Shown piece after piece: positions 7,265 to 9,752 of a DNA stretch of 9,752 nt; the stretch's first letter is position 1; every line of letters begins with the position of its first letter. Made by a program: the position numbers and the translations under genes. Source of the stretch: Candidatus Falkowiibacteriota bacterium (GTDB lineage: Bacteria; Patescibacteriota; Patescibacteriia; Patescibacteriales; UBA12465); NCBI GenBank assembly GCA_903839955.1, contig CAIMEI010000143.1, positions 1 to 9,752 of the forward strand, read 5' to 3'. The notes under the pieces are model-generated. The model saw only the letters and a program-made list of their open reading frames with translations. It made no database searches and had not been told where the DNA came from.

Positions 7265-7383
7265 GTCAATAATTTTATTAGTATATTTTGCGCGAACTGG
7301 CTTTTCGTAGGCGAAAATTACCAATTAATAATTTTCGCTTCAGAAAATGCCTGAGCGAAAAATATACTAATAAAATTATTGAC
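7265..7383. repeat. 119-bp imperfect palindrome with 25-bp perfect ends
   Basis: The left arm (7265-7320) and right arm (7329-7383) are inverted copies around an 8-base centre. The outer 25 bases (7265-7289 and 7359-7383) match perfectly, as do the inner 10 bases (GCGAAAATTA at 7311-7320 with TAATTTTCGC at 7329-7338). The stretch between has mismatches and short indels. TTTTCG/CGAAAA modules recur in it and allow alternative small hairpins, for example 7302-7307 with 7312-7317. The ends read GTCAA and TTGAC, and the right end forms the -35 box of the rpsB promoter. Size and structure resemble a miniature inverted-repeat element, but I see no target-site duplication in the flanks. It could instead be a cruciform-forming regulatory site between the two divergent promoters. 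Confidence 0.85.
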
Positions 7384-7407
7384 ATCAGCCCAATTTTCCC
7401 GTATTAT
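7379..7407 (+). promoter_or_regulatory. Strong sigma70-type promoter for rpsB-tsf
   Basis: Perfect -35 box TTGACA (7379-7384), 17-bp spacer, and -10 box TATTAT (7402-7407, five of six consensus positions). Start of transcription is expected near 7414, giving a leader of about 150 bases before rpsB. Five of the six -35 bases belong to the right end of the 119-bp palindrome. A near-consensus promoter fits the high demand for ribosomal protein S2 and EF-Ts. Confidence 0.82.
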
Positions 7408-7413
7408 ATAAGA

Positions 7414-7450
7414 AAAGAGCCTAGCCAGCGCTAGCCCCTCTTTATTTTTT
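7414..7450 (+). promoter_or_regulatory. 5' leader hairpin with U tract in the rpsB mRNA
   Basis: AAAGAG (7414-7419) pairs with CTCTTT (7438-7443), and CTAGC (7421-7425) with GCTAG (7430-7434) around loop CAGC, with a small internal loop. A run of six T follows (7445-7450), so it looks like a terminator placed at the very start of the transcript. GCCAGCG (7424-7430) could instead pair with TGCTGGC (7490-7496), with one G-U pair, excluding the inner stem. Whether this is an attenuator, a stabilising 5' hairpin or an S2-binding site cannot be told. rpsB leaders are targets of S2 autoregulation in enterobacteria. Confidence 0.45.
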
Positions 7451-7472
7451 AGCTAATATTTAATTAATTATC

Positions 7473-7541
7473 ATGCCTCAAAATTTTCTTGCTGGCCATT
7501 TTTTTGGTCGGGAAGGGGGCAGAAGCTCGTTCGCTTTTTAA
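7473..7541 (+). CDS. Possible 22-codon leader ORF upstream of rpsB
   Basis: A short frame begins with ATG at 7473 and ends at TAA (7539-7541), 24 bases before rpsB. The peptide begins MPQNFLAGHFFG and ends GRSSFAF. It lies in the predicted rpsB mRNA leader. The AT-rich stretch just before its ATG resembles the regions before the clear genes of this window (eno, sod, tsf), which supports real initiation. Against it, the codon choice (CGG, AGA, GGG) is unlike the neighbours and the length can arise by chance. Its stop codon overlaps a small hairpin (CGCTT 7532-7536 with AAGCG 7540-7544), and its codons 7-8 form part of the alternative leader pairing, so translation could alter leader folding. 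I recognise no homologue. Confidence 0.3.
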   Translation: MPQNFLAGHFFGREGGRSSFAF

Positions 7542-7565
7542 GCGGCGGGGTAAAAGAAAAAAACT

Positions 7566-8249
7566 ATGGTAAAGATCCCAAAAATGGAAGACATGCTGAA
7601 AGCCGGTATGCACTTCGGCCACCGCACTAATCGCTGGCACCCCAAAATGAAACCGTATATTTTCGGTGAAAAGAACGGCATTTACATTATTGACCTCTCC
7701 AAGAGTCAGGACAAATTAAAGGAAGCCTTGGAATTCATCCAGACAATGGTGAAGGAAGGCAAGAGCGTGCTTTTCGTGGGTACCAAGAACCAGGTCAAGG
7801 AACCGATGAAAAAGATGGCGGAAATCACCGGCATGCCTTACATCGTCGGCAAATGGCTCGGCGGCTACCTCACCAACTTCATCGTGGTCAAAAAATCCGT
7901 GAAAAAATATGTCGACCTGATTGAAAAAAAGAAAGCCGGCAAATTGGAAAAATACACCAAAAAAGAACAATTGGACTTTGACCGCGAAATCAAAAAATTA
8001 GACGCCCGCGTTTCCGGACTGGTTGACCTCAACAAACTGCCGGACGCTTTATTCGTCTGGGACATCAAGGAAGAAGAAACTGCCGTCAACGAAGCCATTA
8101 AGAAAAACATTCCGATCATCGCCATCTGTGACACCAACGTCAACCCAGAATTGGTTAACTATCCAATCCCCGCTAACGACGACTCCACCAAGACCATCAA
8201 ATTGATCTTGGAATCCGTCAAGGACGCCATTCTTGACGCTCGCAAATAA
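7566..8249 (+). CDS. rpsB: Ribosomal protein uS2
   Basis: Component of the small ribosomal subunit, at the head-body junction near the anti-Shine-Dalgarno region. The N-terminal signature is clear (MLKAGMHFGHRTNRWHPKM, residues 10-28), followed by KPYIFGEKNGIYIIDL, VLFVGTKNQ, WLGGYLTNF (from W97), LPDALFVWD, IPIIAICDTN and IPANDD. Its 227 residues are a little shorter than the usual 240-260; the C-terminal extension is what is reduced. The ATG at 7566 matches the family start. No Shine-Dalgarno motif lies at the right distance: a GGGG at 7547-7550 is 15 bases away. It is first in an operon with tsf, the arrangement found in most bacteria, and is transcribed from the promoter at 7379-7407. Confidence 0.97.
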   Translation: MVKIPKMEDMLKAGMHFGHRTNRWHPKMKPYIFGEKNGIYIIDLSKSQDKLKEALEFIQTMVKEGKSVLFVGTKNQVKEPMKKMAEITGMPYIVGKWLGGYLTNFIVVKKSVKKYVDLIEKKKAGKLEKYTKKEQLDFDREIKKLDARVSGLVDLNKLPDALFVWDIKEEETAVNEAIKKNIPIIAICDTNVNPELVNYPIPANDDSTKTIKLILESVKDAILDARK

Positions 8250-8280
8250 AAAATTATTAATCTTCTTTAATTCCAAAAAT

Positions 8281-9075
8281 ATGGAACTACTCAAACAATT
8301 GCGTGAAATGACCGGCGCTGGCATGGTCGACTGCAAGAAAGCCTTGGATGAGGCGGCAGGCGACTTGAATGCGGCGGTGGAAATCTTGCGCAAGAAAGGT
8401 ATCGCCAAATCCGCCAAACGGGCGGATCGTGAAACCAGCGAAGGTATCGTGGCTGTGGCCGTAAATAGCGACGCCACCGAAGGCTATGCCATTGAAGTAA
8501 ACTCCGAAACCGACTTCGTGGCCCGCAGTGATAAATTCCAAGAATTTGTCGCCAGTGCTTTAGAGCTGGTCAAAACCGCCAAACCAGCGGATGTTGATGC
8601 TTTACTGGCCTTGGAAATGAATGGTTTGAGCGTCAAAGACACCCTGGACACGCTCAGCGGCGTGATTGGCGAAAAACTGGCCATTAAACGCTTGGCCGTG
8701 CTTTCTGGTGCCACTGTCGCTGCTTATTCTCACTTGGGCGGCCGCATTGGCGTGCTCGTGGCCGTTGATGTCGCTGGCAAGAACGAGGAAGCTCTGGATG
8801 TCGCCATGCAAGTGGCAGCGGCCAATCCGAAATATTTGGTACCGGCGGAAGTTTCAACTGAAGAAATGGCCAAGGAAAAAGAAATCTATCGCGAACAGCT
8901 GGTCAAAGAAGGCAAGCCGGAAGCCATGGTGGAAAAAATTCTGGAAGGCAAAATGGGCAAGTATTATTCCGAAGTTTGCTTAATGGAACAAGAATTTATT
9001 AAAGACGACAAGAAAAAGGTGAAGGATGTTTTGGGCGGCGCCAACGTGACTGCTTTTGTCCGCTTCAGCCTTTAA
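8281..9075 (+). CDS. tsf: Elongation factor Ts
   Basis: Guanine-nucleotide exchange factor that releases GDP from EF-Tu during translation. Signature 1 is LREMTGAGMVDCKKAL (7-22) in the N-terminal UBA-like domain. Signature 2 is EVNSETDFVAR, with T77-D78-F79-V80 being the stretch that contacts EF-Tu. The C-terminal YYSEVCLMEQEF and FVRF motifs are present, and the protein ends two residues after FVRF, so the tail is short. Length is 264 residues, close to the family's. The frame is open to an ATG at 8233, which overlaps the end of rpsB and adds 16 residues unlike the family. The ATG at 8281 fits the family N-terminus and follows an AT-rich stretch typical of starts in this window, so I choose it. 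Confidence 0.95.
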   Translation: MELLKQLREMTGAGMVDCKKALDEAAGDLNAAVEILRKKGIAKSAKRADRETSEGIVAVAVNSDATEGYAIEVNSETDFVARSDKFQEFVASALELVKTAKPADVDALLALEMNGLSVKDTLDTLSGVIGEKLAIKRLAVLSGATVAAYSHLGGRIGVLVAVDVAGKNEEALDVAMQVAAANPKYLVPAEVSTEEMAKEKEIYREQLVKEGKPEAMVEKILEGKMGKYYSEVCLMEQEFIKDDKKKVKDVLGGANVTAFVRFSL

Positions 9076-9078
9076 CCT

Positions 9079-9752
9079 ATGCGCATTGCCGAAGTCCAAT
9101 TTGTTTCTTGGGACAAGACCTATCATTTCTCCACCGAGGATGACTCTTTGCAAATCGGTGATCAGGTTTTGGTGTCCACCGAATTGGGCCGAGAAATCGG
9201 CAAAATCGTCGGTTTTGCCAAAGAGGCCGCCAAAGGCGAAGAACTGAAAGAAATCACTCGCCGGGCGGAAAAATCCGAAATCAGCCGCTGGCGCGATGAC
9301 AGCAAAAAAGAAGAATACCTGGAAGTCTGCCGTGAAATGGTGGAGCGCCATGGTTTGGACATGAAACTAGTGGATGCCCATTTCTCTTTTGAAGGGAACC
9401 GCATCAACTTCGCCTTCATTGCTGATGGCCGCATTGATTTTCGTGAACTAGTGAAAGAATTGACCGCTCGTTTCAATGCCAATATCCGCCTCACCCAAAT
9501 CGGCGCGCGCGATGAAGCGCGGCTCACCGGCGATTGCGGCGGCTGCGGGCGCAAGCTCTGTTGCCGCGGTTCGGTAAAGGAGTTTTCTTCCGTCACCTCC
9601 GAAATGGCTGAAACCCAGCAAGTCGTCCATCGCGGCAGCGATCGGATTTCCGGGATGTGCGGCCGCTTGATGTGCTGCCTGTCCTACGAATACGACGGCT
9701 ACAAGCAATTGCGCGAGAAGATGCCCCCCTATGGCGCCAAAGTCAATGTGGA
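9079..9752 (+). CDS. ricT: PSP1/RicT-family protein (partial, runs off the window)
   Basis: Begins with ATG at 9079, three bases after the tsf stop, and stays open to the end of the window (224 full codons), so the C-terminus is missing. The PSP1 domain is recognisable from IGARDEARLTG and the cysteine-rich segments CGGCGRKLCC (C153, C156, C161, C162) and SGMCGRLMCCLSYEYDGY (C194, C199, C200). In Bacillus subtilis the homologue RicT (YaaT) binds an Fe-S cluster through such cysteines and works with RicA and RicF to promote RNase Y-dependent mRNA processing. Whether this protein has those partners cannot be seen here. Close spacing suggests co-transcription, perhaps translational coupling, with rpsB-tsf. 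C153 is an addition to the usual GxCGR-type motif. Confidence 0.88.
   Translation, partial: MRIAEVQFVSWDKTYHFSTEDDSLQIGDQVLVSTELGREIGKIVGFAKEAAKGEELKEITRRAEKSEISRWRDDSKKEEYLEVCREMVERHGLDMKLVDAHFSFEGNRINFAFIADGRIDFRELVKELTARFNANIRLTQIGARDEARLTGDCGGCGRKLCCRGSVKEFSSVTSEMAETQQVVHRGSDRISGMCGRLMCCLSYEYDGYKQLREKMPPYGAKVNV

Noticed and set aside
7241..7269. Outward minus-strand promoter from the left end of the palindrome (TTGACC at 7264-7269)
   Set aside because: No acceptable -10 box lies 16-18 bases away; the hexamer there is CTCAAA.
7213..7565. Possible tRNA, known riboswitch or CRISPR array in the longest intergenic region
   Set aside because: No cloverleaf with a T-loop motif, no recognised aptamer core and no direct repeats with spacers were seen; the palindrome, promoter and leader explain the structure.
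8233..8280. Upstream ATG extending tsf by 16 residues
   Set aside because: It overlaps the rpsB end, and the added residues do not match the EF-Ts N-terminus.
9162..9596. 144-codon minus-strand frame inside ricT
   Set aside because: The plus frame carries the PSP1 motifs; the opposite frame is low-complexity Ser/Arg-rich sequence.

Overview
The window looks like a piece of a small, streamlined bacterial chromosome, most likely from the Candidate Phyla Radiation (Patescibacteria). That placement is an inference. It rests on compact gene packing, a glycolytic core with an unusually short pyruvate kinase, AT-rich start regions with no Shine-Dalgarno motif before any gene, and stop codons that are almost all TAA (nine TAA, one TAG, no TGA). 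I cannot name a lineage below that level from sequence alone.

Positions 23-6614 hold seven tightly spaced plus-strand genes: pyruvate kinase (pyk), enolase (eno), a membrane-anchored metallophosphoesterase, the 23S rRNA/tRNA methyltransferase RlmN, an Fe-type superoxide dismutase, a histidine phosphatase and a lipoprotein of unknown function. Enolase and pyruvate kinase catalyse the last two steps of glycolysis. A strong intrinsic terminator at 6643-6670 closes this block. The hairpin has A and T tracts on both sides, so it can also end the minus-strand transcript that converges on it.

Positions 6685-7104 hold one minus-strand gene of unknown function, more AT-rich than its neighbours. A consensus-like promoter (7184-7212, minus) lies inside the longest possible reading frame, which argues for the internal ATG at 7104 as the start.

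Positions 7213-7565 are non-coding or nearly so, and form the most unusual part of the window. A 119-bp imperfect palindrome (7265-7383) with 25-bp perfect ends sits between two divergent promoters, and its right end supplies the -35 box of the plus-strand promoter. That promoter should start an mRNA near 7414 with a long leader. The leader holds a 5' hairpin followed by a U tract, a competing long-range pairing, and a possible 22-codon upstream reading frame before rpsB.

Positions 7566-9752 hold rpsB (ribosomal protein S2), tsf (EF-Ts) and the 5' part of a PSP1/RicT-family gene that runs off the end. This is a translation operon with a probable RNA-maturation factor attached. No tRNA, rRNA, CRISPR array, insertion sequence or phage gene was seen.
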